Source of the DNA: Rhizobium sp. Leaf306 | GTDB taxonomy: Bacteria; Pseudomonadota; Alphaproteobacteria; Rhizobiales; Rhizobiaceae | Length of the DNA: 64,000 bases | Assembly: GCF_001423425.1 (NCBI RefSeq) | Contig: NZ_LMNX01000002.1 | Location: forward strand, 930,001-994,000 | Reading direction: 5' to 3' | Shown here: positions 42,972 through 51,825 of the stretch, one piece after another | Numbering within the stretch: position 1 is the first letter of the stretch | Layout of the letters: each line of letters opens with the position of its first letter | The notes under the pieces: model-generated | What the model was told of the DNA's origin: nothing | The model's input: the letters and a program-made list of their open reading frames with translations, nothing else | Databases searched by the model: none | Translations under genes and position numbers: made by a program

Positions 42972-45527
42972 TTACGCGCCACCCGCCGTATCTCCCTCGT
43001 CCGGCAGGACCGGCTTTCCGCGGTGGAAGACGATCTCCTGCTGCGGGAACGGAATCTCGATGCCCTCCGCGCGGAAGCGCTGCAGAATGGCGATCCTGAG
43101 GTTGTTCCGGATGCGAAGACCATCGCCCATGTCAGCGAGATGGAAACGAAGCTCGAAATTCAGCGACGACGGCCCGAATGTCAGGAACTCGACGTGAGGC
43201 TCCGGATTCCGCAGCACTTCGGGGATCTGGTCGACGAGTTCCAGCAGAATGTCCATCACCCGTTGCGGGTCAGCGTTGTAGCTGACAGCGATCGGAATTT
43301 CCGAACGGCCGATCTTGTTGCGATGCGTCCAGTTGCCGACCGCGGCGTTGATCAGGTCGGAGTTCGGCACGATGATAGATTGTTTGCGGAAGGTCTCGAT
43401 CTCGGTCGCACGTACAGAAATCCGCTTGACGATACCTTCGTTTGCACCCGTCACCACGTGGTCACCCACCTTGAACGGACGTTCCACAAGCAGAATCAGT
43501 CCCGAAACGAAGTTCGATACGATGTTCTGCAGGCCGAAACCGATACCGACCGACAGTGCAGACGCGACAAGAGCAAAGCTTGAGAGGTCAATGCCCGCAG
43601 CCGACACGCCGACGATGACGGCAAGTCCGACGCCGAGATAGCCGATGCCCGTCTTTACCGAGTTTCGGACACCGAGATCCACCTGGCTTCGGGCAAGAAC
43701 GTTGTTGTCGATCCACTTCTGAACCCAGTGGGTGACGACAAAGCCCAATCCGAACAGAAGGATGCCGCCGAAAATGCCGACGATCGAGATGGAGACGTTA
43801 CCGATCCGAATTTCGGTGAAGAAATTGTAGATCCATGCCTCGATATCGGTGGTCTGGAAGCCCCAGGTCAGAAGGATGAGCGGGATGCCGAGAAACAGGG
43901 CGAACGCATAGATGCCGAGGCCGGCAACAAGCCCTGTCTGGTCGAGCGCGACCTCGCCAAAATTGCGGCGCTCCGCCAGCTGCCGACCGGCGCCGGTGTT
44001 CTTGAACGCACCCTGCTTGGAGATCGCCTTGCCCGACAGGAAGCCCAGATAGACCAGGACGACAACCGCGCCGGTCAGCACGATCTGTGTCGCGACAAAA
44101 CGGGCAAGACCAATGTAGCCCGTCAGGACAGCAAGCAGAAGCAGCCCGCCCATGATCTTCAACAGACCGGAGAAAAACCGCGGCCAGGGATGGCCGGTAC
44201 TGCCGCCACGATCCTCGCCCTCGGCAACGCGCGGCCGAACAAAGGAAATGGCGATCAAGATGAGACCAACGATGACAGCGGCGAACAGGCTCTTGACGAT
44301 CGTCAGAACCAGTGGCGAGTTCAATGCCTCGCTGATCGCGCCGAGAAGGTAATCCAGTCCGTTGACCACCGCCATAACGAGCACGGCCAATGTCAGCAGC
44401 CGCGCGCCCTTATCGGTGATGCGCACCAGTCGCCATGCCGGTTCTCCCGGCGCCATTACGCCATAGGTGAGCTTCCAGACAAACGAGACGAACCAGATGA
44501 AGCCGAACAGCGAAGCAATAATCGGCGCCACATCGGGTCTGAGAACATTGAACCCATCGAGGAAGAGATAGGAGGTCACCAGAAAGGCCGCGATCGAGAC
44601 CGTCTGGATCACGGTCGACCAGAAGGCGACCGAAAGACGCTTGATATAGGATGGATCTTCCTGACCGTTGCGACGAATGAAGCGGCCGAAAATGCGGTAG
44701 CCGCCCCAGAGGAATAGGGCCGCAGCACCGATGGACAGCGCGATGGCGCTCAGAAGCTGAAGCAGCTTGAAGCGGATGACAAAGCCGATCCAACTGCCAA
44801 GCGTCGCGTTGAAGTTGTGCACTTCGGTTACGAAGGCATTGCCCGCCTCGATGAATAGATCGGCGTTCAATTCCGTATGACGAAACAGCGTCTGCGCGAA
44901 CAGGGCACGGCGCAGGTTGGTGATCGTGTTCGCGAGATTTGTCGCGCTGTTGGCCAGGTTGTTGGCATCATCGACGATGAGGTTCAGCTCGGAACGCTCA
45001 TTGACCAGCTTGCCGCGCTCCTCGGCGACGGCCGGCGCTTCCTGCGGCTGCCCTTCGGCCGGTGGTTCTCCGAGGCTCGTCAACCTGGACTGGATCTGCG
45101 TGACACGTGCCTTCAGCGTGTCAGACGCGCTGCGCATCTGTTCGACGATCTCTTCCGCCTGCAGGCGAAGCTCGGCCAGTCGGCCATCGTCGGTCGTATC
45201 CTGCCTGACCTGATCGTTGAACGTGGTCAGCCGGCCGCGAAGGCTGTCCAATGTCTCCTTCATTTCATGATTGATCGAGTCGACCGTCACCATCGACTGT
45301 GGGTTTTGCTGAGCAGATGCCTGCGGTTGCCCGGCCTGCCCGGGGGCTGCCTGGCCCGGCGCGGTCTGGGCTGGTGCCGCTTGGGTCGGTGCAGCCGGGG
45401 TTGGCGCAGCCGGGGTCGGTGCAGCCTGGGTTGACGTCGTACCGTTTTGCGGAGCCTGCGCATTGGCCGTAAACGCTGCTGCGGTCACAAGCAGGACGAT
45501 CATGGATGCGCGGATCGTTCGCGTCAT
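42972..45527 (-). CDS. Large MscS-family mechanosensitive channel (DUF3772 type)
   Basis: An 851-residue inner-membrane protein. A signal peptide (MTRTIRASMIVLLVTAAAFT, cleavage after ANA) precedes an Ala/Pro/Gln-rich linker, then a periplasmic coiled-coil DUF3772 domain (about 80-200). About ten membrane helices follow, ending with the MscS pore helix (LVASALSVGIGFGLQNIVSNFVSG) and the beta domain (LLVERPFKVGDHV...IVPNSDLINAAVGN). The family releases solutes on hypo-osmotic shock. The ATG at 45527 gives the best signal peptide; a GTG at 45560 in the same frame is possible, and neither has a clear ribosome site. Confidence 0.9.
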   Translation of the reverse strand: MTRTIRASMIVLLVTAAAFTANAQAPQNGTTSTQAAPTPAAPTPAAPTQAAPAQTAPGQAAPGQAGQPQASAQQNPQSMVTVDSINHEMKETLDSLRGRLTTFNDQVRQDTTDDGRLAELRLQAEEIVEQMRSASDTLKARVTQIQSRLTSLGEPPAEGQPQEAPAVAEERGKLVNERSELNLIVDDANNLANSATNLANTITNLRRALFAQTLFRHTELNADLFIEAGNAFVTEVHNFNATLGSWIGFVIRFKLLQLLSAIALSIGAAALFLWGGYRIFGRFIRRNGQEDPSYIKRLSVAFWSTVIQTVSIAAFLVTSYLFLDGFNVLRPDVAPIIASLFGFIWFVSFVWKLTYGVMAPGEPAWRLVRITDKGARLLTLAVLVMAVVNGLDYLLGAISEALNSPLVLTIVKSLFAAVIVGLILIAISFVRPRVAEGEDRGGSTGHPWPRFFSGLLKIMGGLLLLAVLTGYIGLARFVATQIVLTGAVVVLVYLGFLSGKAISKQGAFKNTGAGRQLAERRNFGEVALDQTGLVAGLGIYAFALFLGIPLILLTWGFQTTDIEAWIYNFFTEIRIGNVSISIVGIFGGILLFGLGFVVTHWVQKWIDNNVLARSQVDLGVRNSVKTGIGYLGVGLAVIVGVSAAGIDLSSFALVASALSVGIGFGLQNIVSNFVSGLILLVERPFKVGDHVVTGANEGIVKRISVRATEIETFRKQSIIVPNSDLINAAVGNWTHRNKIGRSEIPIAVSYNADPQRVMDILLELVDQIPEVLRNPEPHVEFLTFGPSSLNFELRFHLADMGDGLRIRNNLRIAILQRFRAEGIEIPFPQQEIVFHRGKPVLPDEGDTAGGA
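45373..45432. repeat. 15-bp tandem repeat inside the MscS-type gene
   Basis: Four contiguous 15-bp units, with GGTGCAGCCGGGGTT as the clearest form on the plus strand, encode pentapeptides TQAAP/TPAAP in the linker after the signal peptide. Each unit differs from its neighbours at a few positions. Copy number could vary by slippage without disturbing the frame. Confidence 0.85.
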
Positions 45528-45717
45528 CAGCGACAAGGGATCGAAGGAGTTCACGCGCACCGGTCTCTACTCTTCTCAGGACAATCGGAATCGCAGGCAC
45601 GAATAGAGGCACTTCAAGGCGAAGAAAAGGACGTCCTGCACAGCTTGAAAATTCCTTGGGAACTTTGGAACATTCTGCTGCGTTACCAATCGCAAATTCA
45701 AAAAGTGAGGGTAAGAC

Positions 45718-45969
45718 ATGGAAGAAGCAGGCATCGGCTGGATCGCAGCCATCATCATCGGCGGCATTGCAGGCTGGCTGGCAGAACAGTTCATGAAGAG
45801 CAATATGGGCGTCTTCATGAACATCCTTCTCGGCATCGTCGGCGCGATCATCGCCAACGCCATTCTCGGCTTCTTCGGCGTTGTGCTGGGCGGCTGGATT
45901 GGCTACCTCATCGCCGGCTTTATCGGCGCCTGCATACTTATTGCAGTTGCGCGCGCCTTTAGACGCTAA
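45718..45969 (+). CDS. GlsB/YeaQ/YmgE-family small membrane protein
   Basis: An 83-residue protein with three hydrophobic, Gly-rich helices. It matches the transglycosylase-associated (GlsB/YeaQ/YmgE) family: GWIAAIIIGGIAGWLAEQFM, then MNILLGIVGAIIANAILGFFG and LGGWIGYLIAGFIGACILIAVARA. These are stress-induced inner-membrane proteins of unknown mechanism. It is divergent from the MscS-type gene, and both are plausible envelope-stress genes. Confidence 0.92.
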   Translation: MEEAGIGWIAAIIIGGIAGWLAEQFMKSNMGVFMNILLGIVGAIIANAILGFFGVVLGGWIGYLIAGFIGACILIAVARAFRR

Positions 45970-45991
45970 GCGCTGATTAGATCAGGTCTGA

Positions 45992-46549
45992 TCAAAAACC
46001 CGACCCCGGCAGAGCAAGATACTCGAGCTCTTCCGGGGTCGAATTGCGTCCGAGCAAAGCATTTCGATGCGGGAAGCGGCCGAACTGACGGATCACCTCC
46101 CGGTGCTTGACCGCGTAGTCGTGATATCGTTCGTCGCCGAGGAGAGCAAAAAGCTCGACTGCGCGATCCTGGTCTTCAAGCGCTTCCGAATGCTCGAAGG
46201 GCAGATACAGGAAGCACCGCTCATGAAGACCGGCGCCCGTATCGACACCTTCGTCAACTGCCAGCCTCGCCTCCCGCAACGCGATCCAATCTGTTGCGAA
46301 CGCCAGCGGTGTGCCCCGATAGATATTGCGAGAAAACTGGTCGAGCACGATGATGGCCGCGAGATGCCCCTCGCGTGAACCTCGCCACGTATCCAGATCT
46401 CCATGCGCCAGAAACAGGTGAGTCGCCGCGAAATGCTTCGAGATTGCGACGTCCAGCGCAGGGTTCTTTTCGAACCATTTCTCCGGTCCCAGTTCGACGA
46501 ACCAGAAATTCAGCACGTCTTCAGGGGGACGAACCGCTTCAGAACTCAT
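45992..46549 (-). CDS. DUF924 family protein
   Basis: A 185-residue all-helical, TPR-like protein. DUF924 hallmarks are present: VLNFWFVELGPEKWFEKNPALD near the start, HLAAIIVLDQFSRNIYRGTPLAFATD near 65-90 and FLYLPFEHSE near 115. Function is unknown. The ATG at 46549 overlaps the stop of the preceding gene (TGATG), a sign of translational coupling with the UPF0303 protein. Confidence 0.92.
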   Translation of the reverse strand: MSSEAVRPPEDVLNFWFVELGPEKWFEKNPALDVAISKHFAATHLFLAHGDLDTWRGSREGHLAAIIVLDQFSRNIYRGTPLAFATDWIALREARLAVDEGVDTGAGLHERCFLYLPFEHSEALEDQDRAVELFALLGDERYHDYAVKHREVIRQFGRFPHRNALLGRNSTPEELEYLALPGSGF

Positions 46550-47046
46550 CAAGCTTCCTCCAGTTGAACACCGTCGGACGCCTTGCCCATCATCACCAGC
46601 AGAGCCTCCACGACAAGCCTGTGATCGTCTCGCTGCGGGAGACCCGATACGGTGACTGCGCCGATACAGCCCGCGCCGTTCACCTTTATCGGAAAACTGC
46701 CGCCATGCGGTGCATAGTCGGCAATAGGAAGCGAGAACTTTGCCTCGAGTGTTGTCTCCTGCCTGGTCATCTTCAGACCCATTCCATAGCTCGACTGAAA
46801 GAAGCGCATGACAACATTGCTCTTGCGCCGAACCCAGTCTTCGTTGTCAGGCATCGAGCCCGGCAACGCCGTGTAAAAGAGTGGCATCGAGTGAAGCCGG
46901 ATACCGATCGCGACTGGCAGTGCCTTCTCGATCGCCATGTCGCGCAGCAAAGAACCGAGTCGCCAAGCTTCGTCCGGACCAAAGCGGTCGAAAATCAGGG
47001 CCGCTTCCTGCTCGGCGATCCTGGCGATATCCTGTTCAAGCGTCAT
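46549..47046 (-). CDS. UPF0303 / HbpS-like (DUF336) family protein
   Basis: A 165-residue protein of the GlcG/HbpS-like superfamily. The C-terminal HGGSFPIKVNGAGCIGAVTVSGLPQRDDHRLVVEAL pattern is the best-conserved part. Members include heme-degrading sensors and proteins of unknown function called UPF0303. No heme-uptake gene is nearby. It is translationally coupled to the DUF924 gene downstream. Confidence 0.9.
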   Translation of the reverse strand: MTLEQDIARIAEQEAALIFDRFGPDEAWRLGSLLRDMAIEKALPVAIGIRLHSMPLFYTALPGSMPDNEDWVRRKSNVVMRFFQSSYGMGLKMTRQETTLEAKFSLPIADYAPHGGSFPIKVNGAGCIGAVTVSGLPQRDDHRLVVEALLVMMGKASDGVQLEEA

Positions 47047-47248
47047 GGTATTTCCCCGTTTGTAGCCTCATTGATGACGGTGGAATTGGGGAATGTAAAT
47101 ATCCTGCCCGCCAGCGCCGTTGCTGATCTTCCGGCAGACCATCCGTTCCACGGTTTGCGGAAAGACAATTGTAAATTGCTTGTGCGCAACCGCGAAGAAG
47201 CGGATAGAGGAAATTACCTCCAATCCTTCCCATTCAGGCCTCCCTATC

Positions 47249-47869
47249 ATGGATCTATTTACCGCTGCTGGCTTGGCTGCCCTCGTCGAGGTCATTGCCA
47301 TCAATCTCGTGCTGTCCGGCGACAACGCGATCGTTATCGGTCTTGCCGCTGCCGGCCTTCCGGCGGACATGCGCAAGAAGGCAATCCTGTTCGGCATCGC
47401 GGCCGCAACCGTGCTTCGTCTGATCTTTGCAGCGGTCACCTCATACCTTCTCGGCATCGTCGGGCTGCAGCTGGTCGGCGGCCTGTTGCTCGCCTGGGTG
47501 TGCTGGAAAATGTGGAGCGAACTGCGTGCCCACGATACGGCAGACGCCAACGCGCTGAACGCTGCGGCCGCCAACCAACCGCAAAAGACGTTTTTTCAAG
47601 CGGCAATGCAGATCGTCGTCGCTGATGTGTCCATGTCACTGGACAACGTCCTTGCCGTTGCCGGAGCTGCTCAGGAGCATTCCGCAGTCCTGATCATCGG
47701 TCTCGTCGTGTCGATTGCGATGATGGGTATCGCTGCCAATTTCGTGGCGAACCTGCTCAACCGCTACCGCTGGATCGCCTATCTCGGCCTCGCCGTAATC
47801 GTCTATGTCGCAATCACCATGATCTATCACGGCATGATCGAAGTCTTGCCGCTGATCCAGTCTGCCTAG
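47249..47869 (+). CDS. TerC/YjbE-family membrane protein
   Basis: A 206-residue inner-membrane protein with about seven helices. TerC acidic motifs are present: EVIAINLVLSGDNAIVIGLAA near residue 15 and VVADVSMSLDNVLAVAGAA near 125. Members export Mn2+ or support metal loading of secreted proteins. The ATG at 47249 starts just before the first helix; the in-frame extension to 47120 is not hydrophobic or conserved. I looked for a yybP-ykoY manganese riboswitch in the 200-bp leader and did not see its core. Confidence 0.9.
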   Translation: MDLFTAAGLAALVEVIAINLVLSGDNAIVIGLAAAGLPADMRKKAILFGIAAATVLRLIFAAVTSYLLGIVGLQLVGGLLLAWVCWKMWSELRAHDTADANALNAAAANQPQKTFFQAAMQIVVADVSMSLDNVLAVAGAAQEHSAVLIIGLVVSIAMMGIAANFVANLLNRYRWIAYLGLAVIVYVAITMIYHGMIEVLPLIQSA

Positions 47870-48214
47870 TCGTTTCGGCTCGTTTTGAAACAGCGGTTTA
47901 AACGCTCATTATCATACAATCGAGATTGACCGTCGAATCAGAGCGCTGCCATTGAAGCAGGCTGGCTAGCAACGTTAGGTGGTCGCAGCCGGCAATAACC
48001 GGTCAGGGGCTCGCGGACCCCCAGCTCGAAAGTGCTGGTGAGCCCCGTCCAATCGTTGACTGAGGTCAAGGCCGGTTCGCGCCCGACGCGAGGCGGGTCA
48101 AACTTCGGTTATCCCCCGCCGTGATGCGATTGACCGTACCAGCACTCTCCTTTAGAAGCGGCATTCTTCCGAAGCAGGCTCTTCGGTCTGACGAATATTC
48201 CGGAGTTGGAACGG
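47870..48214. other. Intergenic region with no recognised element
   Basis: About 340 bases between terC and the small membrane-protein gene. I see no ORF with coding-like composition, no tRNA and no strong terminator. Short GC-rich inverted repeats (around 47988-48010) are too weak to name. Confidence 0.5.
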
Positions 48215-48622
48215 ATGGCGGTGTTTCCGGCAGGAACACGAGAGACGGCCCGGTGCGCGCAGGACAAGCTCCCGTCGCAATGGGCAGTCTTTGTCGCGGC
48301 ACTGCTGATCGCCTTCGTCGCCCTTCTGTCCGGTGGCCTTCGCGACAGCCAGGCAATTCTGCGCATTGCGCATTCCAGCGAGAAGAGCTCGGAGACACCA
48401 CAAGCCAGCAAACGCGATCCTATTCGCACGCTGGCAACTGCCGACCGCAGGGAGGCTGGTCCCAGCCAGTGGAGCGGCGCAGACGGCGCTTTGGCTTTCA
48501 CCGCCTCGACACTGACGATTCCGGAATTTGCTCAGGCGATTGCATCCGCACTCACCGATGCCAACCCTATCGGCACGCATTGGCCGGCTCCGCTGCCGCG
48601 CGCACCGCCCGTCGTCTCCTGA
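48215..48622 (+). CDS. Hypothetical single-span membrane protein
   Basis: A 135-residue protein. A hydrophilic N-terminus is followed by one hydrophobic helix (WAVFVAALLIAFVALLSGGL, about residues 24-43) and a Pro/Ser/Ala-rich tail ending PRAPPVVS. CGGAG lies 9 nt before the ATG at 48215. I recognise no domain. It ends 77 bp before secDF and could be cotranscribed with it. The opposite strand also has an open frame here, so the call is tentative. Confidence 0.5.
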   Translation: MAVFPAGTRETARCAQDKLPSQWAVFVAALLIAFVALLSGGLRDSQAILRIAHSSEKSSETPQASKRDPIRTLATADRREAGPSQWSGADGALAFTASTLTIPEFAQAIASALTDANPIGTHWPAPLPRAPPVVS

Positions 48623-48699
48623 GCGCGATAGTCGAACCTCACACGCATACGGCCCCTTGCTGCGAAACGCGCAACCGGGGCGAAGCAGGATCTTAAAAC

Positions 48700-51234
48700 A
48701 TGAGAAATTCACCCTGGCTGGTGGCGAGTTACATCCTCGTCATCGTGTTCGGCTTCCTGGTGGCGATGCCGAACATTTTGCCGCAATCGGTCCTCGACCG
48801 CGTGCCGTCCTTCCTGCCTCACAGCCGCGTATCGCTCGGTCTCGACCTTCGCGGCGGTTCGCATCTGGTGCTGGAAGTGGACCGCGCTGATCTCATCAAC
48901 GAGCGTGTCCAGGGCCTGATCCAGGATGCACGCCGCGTTCTGCGCGAAAAGAACCTCGCAACATCGGCTATCCGTCGCTCGGGCGAGGCTGTGCTTGTTA
49001 CGCTTCGCGATCCAGCGCAGCGCGATCAGGCCGTCACCGAGTTGCAGACGCTCGCGAACCCGATCGGGCTTGGCACGACGGTTGGTGGCAGCGACCTTTC
49101 CATCACCAGCCAGGGCGACAACACGATTTCCATCGCCCAGACGGATGCGGGGATCACCTCCCATATCAACGCTGCCGTTGAGCAAAGCCTTGAGATCATC
49201 CGCCAGCGCGTTGACCAGGTCGGCGTCGCCGAGCCGACGATCCAGCGTGTGGGTTCGGACCGCGTTCTCGTCCAGCTTCCAGGCGAACAGGACCCTTCGC
49301 GCCTGCGCCAGCTTCTCGGCTCGACCGCCAAGATGAGCTTCCACCTTCTCGGTGACCAGGGCCAGCCGGGCGTAACCATGATCGCAGACGAGAGCGGTCA
49401 GCAGTATCCGGTGCTCGACCGCGTCGAACTCTCCGGTGACCGCCTGACCGATGCCCGCGCGGCGTTCGACCAGCAGAGCCGCCAGCCGATCGTCACCTTC
49501 CGTTTCGACAGTGCCGGTGCAGCCCGCTTTGCCCAGATCACACAGGCCAATGTGGGCCGTCCGTTTGCGATCGTGCTCGACAACAAGGTGCTCAGTGCAC
49601 CCGTTATCCAGACGCCGATCACCGGCGGTTCCGGTCAGATTTCGGGCAGCTTCACGCCTGAGGACGCGACCACCCTTTCCGCGCTGCTGCGCGCCGGCTC
49701 CCTGCCCGCCAAGCTCACTGTCATCGAAGAACGCACCGTCGGCGCCGACCTTGGCTCCGATGCGATCGAGATGGGCATCTTCACCGGCCTCATCGGCTTC
49801 GTCCTCGTCGTCTGCTTTATCTTCTTCCTCTACGGGAGCTGGGGCATTCTTGCCAACGCTGCGCTTCTTATCAACGTCGTTCTGACCTTTGCGGGCCTCA
49901 CCTTGATCGGGTCGACACTCACCCTGCCTGGCATCGCCGGCGTGGTGCTCGGCATTGGTCTTGCAGTCGATGCGAACGTTCTGATCAACGAGCGCATCAA
50001 GGAAGAAACCCGCAAGGGCAAGAGCGCGTTTGCGGCAATCGACTCGGGCTTTGCCCGCGCATACTCGACCATCGTCGACAGTAACGTCACGGCGCTGATC
50101 GCGACCGTCCTTCTGTTCTGGTTCGGCTCTGGGCCTGTCCGCGGCTTCGCGGTCACCATGGGCCTCGGCATCATGATCTCGATGTTCACCGCCGTGTCGG
50201 TCGTTCGCGTCGCGATGATCTACATTGCCGCTCAGCGCAAGCTGAAGAAGATCGAGATCAAGCCGCTTCTACCGATCAATCTCGTTCCAGATGGTACGCG
50301 TATCCCGTTCATGAAGGGTCGCTTCATCGGTATCGGCGTGTCGGTTCTCCTGTCGATCGCCTCGCTCGTGCTGTTCGTAACGCCGGGCCTCAACTACGGC
50401 GTCGACTTCCGCGGCGGTATCCAGATGGAAGTCGTAACCGCCAACGAAGCGGATCTCGCGTCCTTCCGTTCGGGCCTCAACGAGCTCGGTCTCGGCGAAG
50501 TGGCACTGCAGGAATTCGGTGCCCACAACAGGCTCCTGGTCCGTGTCGAACGCCAGCCGGGCGGCGAGATTGCCCAGACGGAGGCTGTCGAGAAGCTCAA
50601 GGCCGAAGTCCTGAAGATCGACCAGACTGCCAAGGTCGAGCGTACTGAAGTCGTCGGTCCGAAGGTATCGGGCGAACTTGCAACGGCCGGCTTCCTGTCG
50701 GTCCTGCTCGCCTCGATTGCCATGATGATCTACATCTGGGTGCGGTTCGAATGGCCATTCGCCGTCGGTGCCATCGCGACCCTCGTGCTCGATGTGACAA
50801 AGACGATCGGCTTCTTCGCGATCACCGGTCTCGACTTCAACCTGACAGCGATTGCCGCGCTGCTGACGCTGGTCGGTTACTCTGTCAACGACAAGGTCGT
50901 GGTCTATGACCGCATGCGCGAGAACATGCGCCTCTACAAGAAGATGCCGTTGCGCGACGTGATCGACCTGTCGATCAACGAGACGCTGGCGCGAAGCCTC
51001 TACACCTCGGCGACAGCGTTCCTTTCGCTTCTGCCGATGGCGATCTGGGGTGGTAGCGCGGTTTCCAGCTTCGCGATCCCGATGGTGTTCGGCATTCTCG
51101 TCGCTGCCCTCTCGTCGGTGTTCATCGCGGCGCCGATCCTGCTGTTCCTTGGCGACTGGCGTACCCGCCACCAGGCTCAGAAGCCTGTTGCAGACGACAC
51201 AGCCGTCGATTCCAAGCAGATCAGCAACGTCTGA
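48700..51234 (+). CDS. secDF: Fused protein translocase subunit SecD-SecF
   Basis: An 844-residue membrane protein in which SecD (about 1-525) and SecF (about 535-830) are joined. SecD shows SLGLDLRGGSHLVLEVD near residue 44, the periplasmic P1 domain, and the GIAGVVLGIGLAVDANVLINERIKEE helix. SecF shows YGVDFRGGIQMEV near 567 and TLVGYSVNDKVVVYDRMREN near 725. It uses proton flow to help SecYEG complete protein export. Fused SecDF is common in Rhizobiales. A terminator follows at 51254. yajC is not immediately upstream. Confidence 0.97.
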   Translation: MRNSPWLVASYILVIVFGFLVAMPNILPQSVLDRVPSFLPHSRVSLGLDLRGGSHLVLEVDRADLINERVQGLIQDARRVLREKNLATSAIRRSGEAVLVTLRDPAQRDQAVTELQTLANPIGLGTTVGGSDLSITSQGDNTISIAQTDAGITSHINAAVEQSLEIIRQRVDQVGVAEPTIQRVGSDRVLVQLPGEQDPSRLRQLLGSTAKMSFHLLGDQGQPGVTMIADESGQQYPVLDRVELSGDRLTDARAAFDQQSRQPIVTFRFDSAGAARFAQITQANVGRPFAIVLDNKVLSAPVIQTPITGGSGQISGSFTPEDATTLSALLRAGSLPAKLTVIEERTVGADLGSDAIEMGIFTGLIGFVLVVCFIFFLYGSWGILANAALLINVVLTFAGLTLIGSTLTLPGIAGVVLGIGLAVDANVLINERIKEETRKGKSAFAAIDSGFARAYSTIVDSNVTALIATVLLFWFGSGPVRGFAVTMGLGIMISMFTAVSVVRVAMIYIAAQRKLKKIEIKPLLPINLVPDGTRIPFMKGRFIGIGVSVLLSIASLVLFVTPGLNYGVDFRGGIQMEVVTANEADLASFRSGLNELGLGEVALQEFGAHNRLLVRVERQPGGEIAQTEAVEKLKAEVLKIDQTAKVERTEVVGPKVSGELATAGFLSVLLASIAMMIYIWVRFEWPFAVGAIATLVLDVTKTIGFFAITGLDFNLTAIAALLTLVGYSVNDKVVVYDRMRENMRLYKKMPLRDVIDLSINETLARSLYTSATAFLSLLPMAIWGGSAVSSFAIPMVFGILVAALSSVFIAAPILLFLGDWRTRHQAQKPVADDTAVDSKQISNV

Positions 51235-51253
51235 GGCGTTTCACCATCCGAAC

Positions 51254-51281
51254 AAAAGGGCGGGTCGTTTCCCGCCCTTTT
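51254..51281 (+). terminator. Intrinsic terminator after secDF
   Basis: An 11-bp stem AAAAGGGCGGG / CCCGCCCTTTT with a 6-nt loop, followed by further T residues, 20 bp after the secDF stop. It is a textbook rho-independent terminator. Confidence 0.92.
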
Positions 51282-51310
51282 TCATTTCCACGTTTTAAAC
51301 CCGGTTTTCC

Positions 51311-51751
51311 ATGGTCGATCTTGCCGCCTATGCGGGCCTGTTCTTTGCTGCATTCATCGCTGCCACGATCTTTCCGATGCAGTCGGAAGCGGTCCTTGTC
51401 GGCCTCATCCTGTCGGATCGCTATGCGCTTGCGGCCCTCGTCCTCACGGCCTCCGTCGGCAACACGCTCGGCTCGGTGGTCAACTGGCTGATGGGATTGG
51501 GCGTGGAGCGGTTCCGCGACCGACGCTGGTTCCCCGTCAAGCCTGACAAGCTTGAGAAGGCAAAGACCTGGTATCGCAAATACGGAAAGTGGTCGCTTCT
51601 CCTGAGCTGGCTACCGATCGGCGGCGATGCCATCACCGTGGTCGCGGGTGTTCTGAAAGAACCGCTGCCAACGTTTCTTGTTTTGGTCTTCATCGGCAAG
51701 ACGCTTCGCTATGGCGTCGTCGCGGCTGTAACGCTCGGCGTGATCGGTTAA
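51311..51751 (+). CDS. YqaA-family (VTT/DedA-related) membrane protein
   Basis: A 146-residue membrane protein with about four hydrophobic segments. It matches the YqaA family: LFFAAFIAATIFPMQSEAVLVGLIL, GNTLGSVVNWLMG near 50, WLPIGGDAITVVAGVLKEPL near 98. Relatives are short VTT-domain proteins linked to lipid scrambling or membrane homeostasis. It follows the secDF terminator, so it has its own promoter or relies on readthrough. Confidence 0.9.
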   Translation: MVDLAAYAGLFFAAFIAATIFPMQSEAVLVGLILSDRYALAALVLTASVGNTLGSVVNWLMGLGVERFRDRRWFPVKPDKLEKAKTWYRKYGKWSLLLSWLPIGGDAITVVAGVLKEPLPTFLVLVFIGKTLRYGVVAAVTLGVIG

Positions 51752-51825
51752 ACCATACCAAACATGGAACAATCGTGTGATGTTCCCATTAGTGTTGCCA
51801 TGTAGGACCATGTTGGGAGGCAGTC

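Noticed and set aside
47047..47248. yybP-ykoY manganese riboswitch before terC
   Set aside because: The conserved core of that riboswitch is not visible in the leader.
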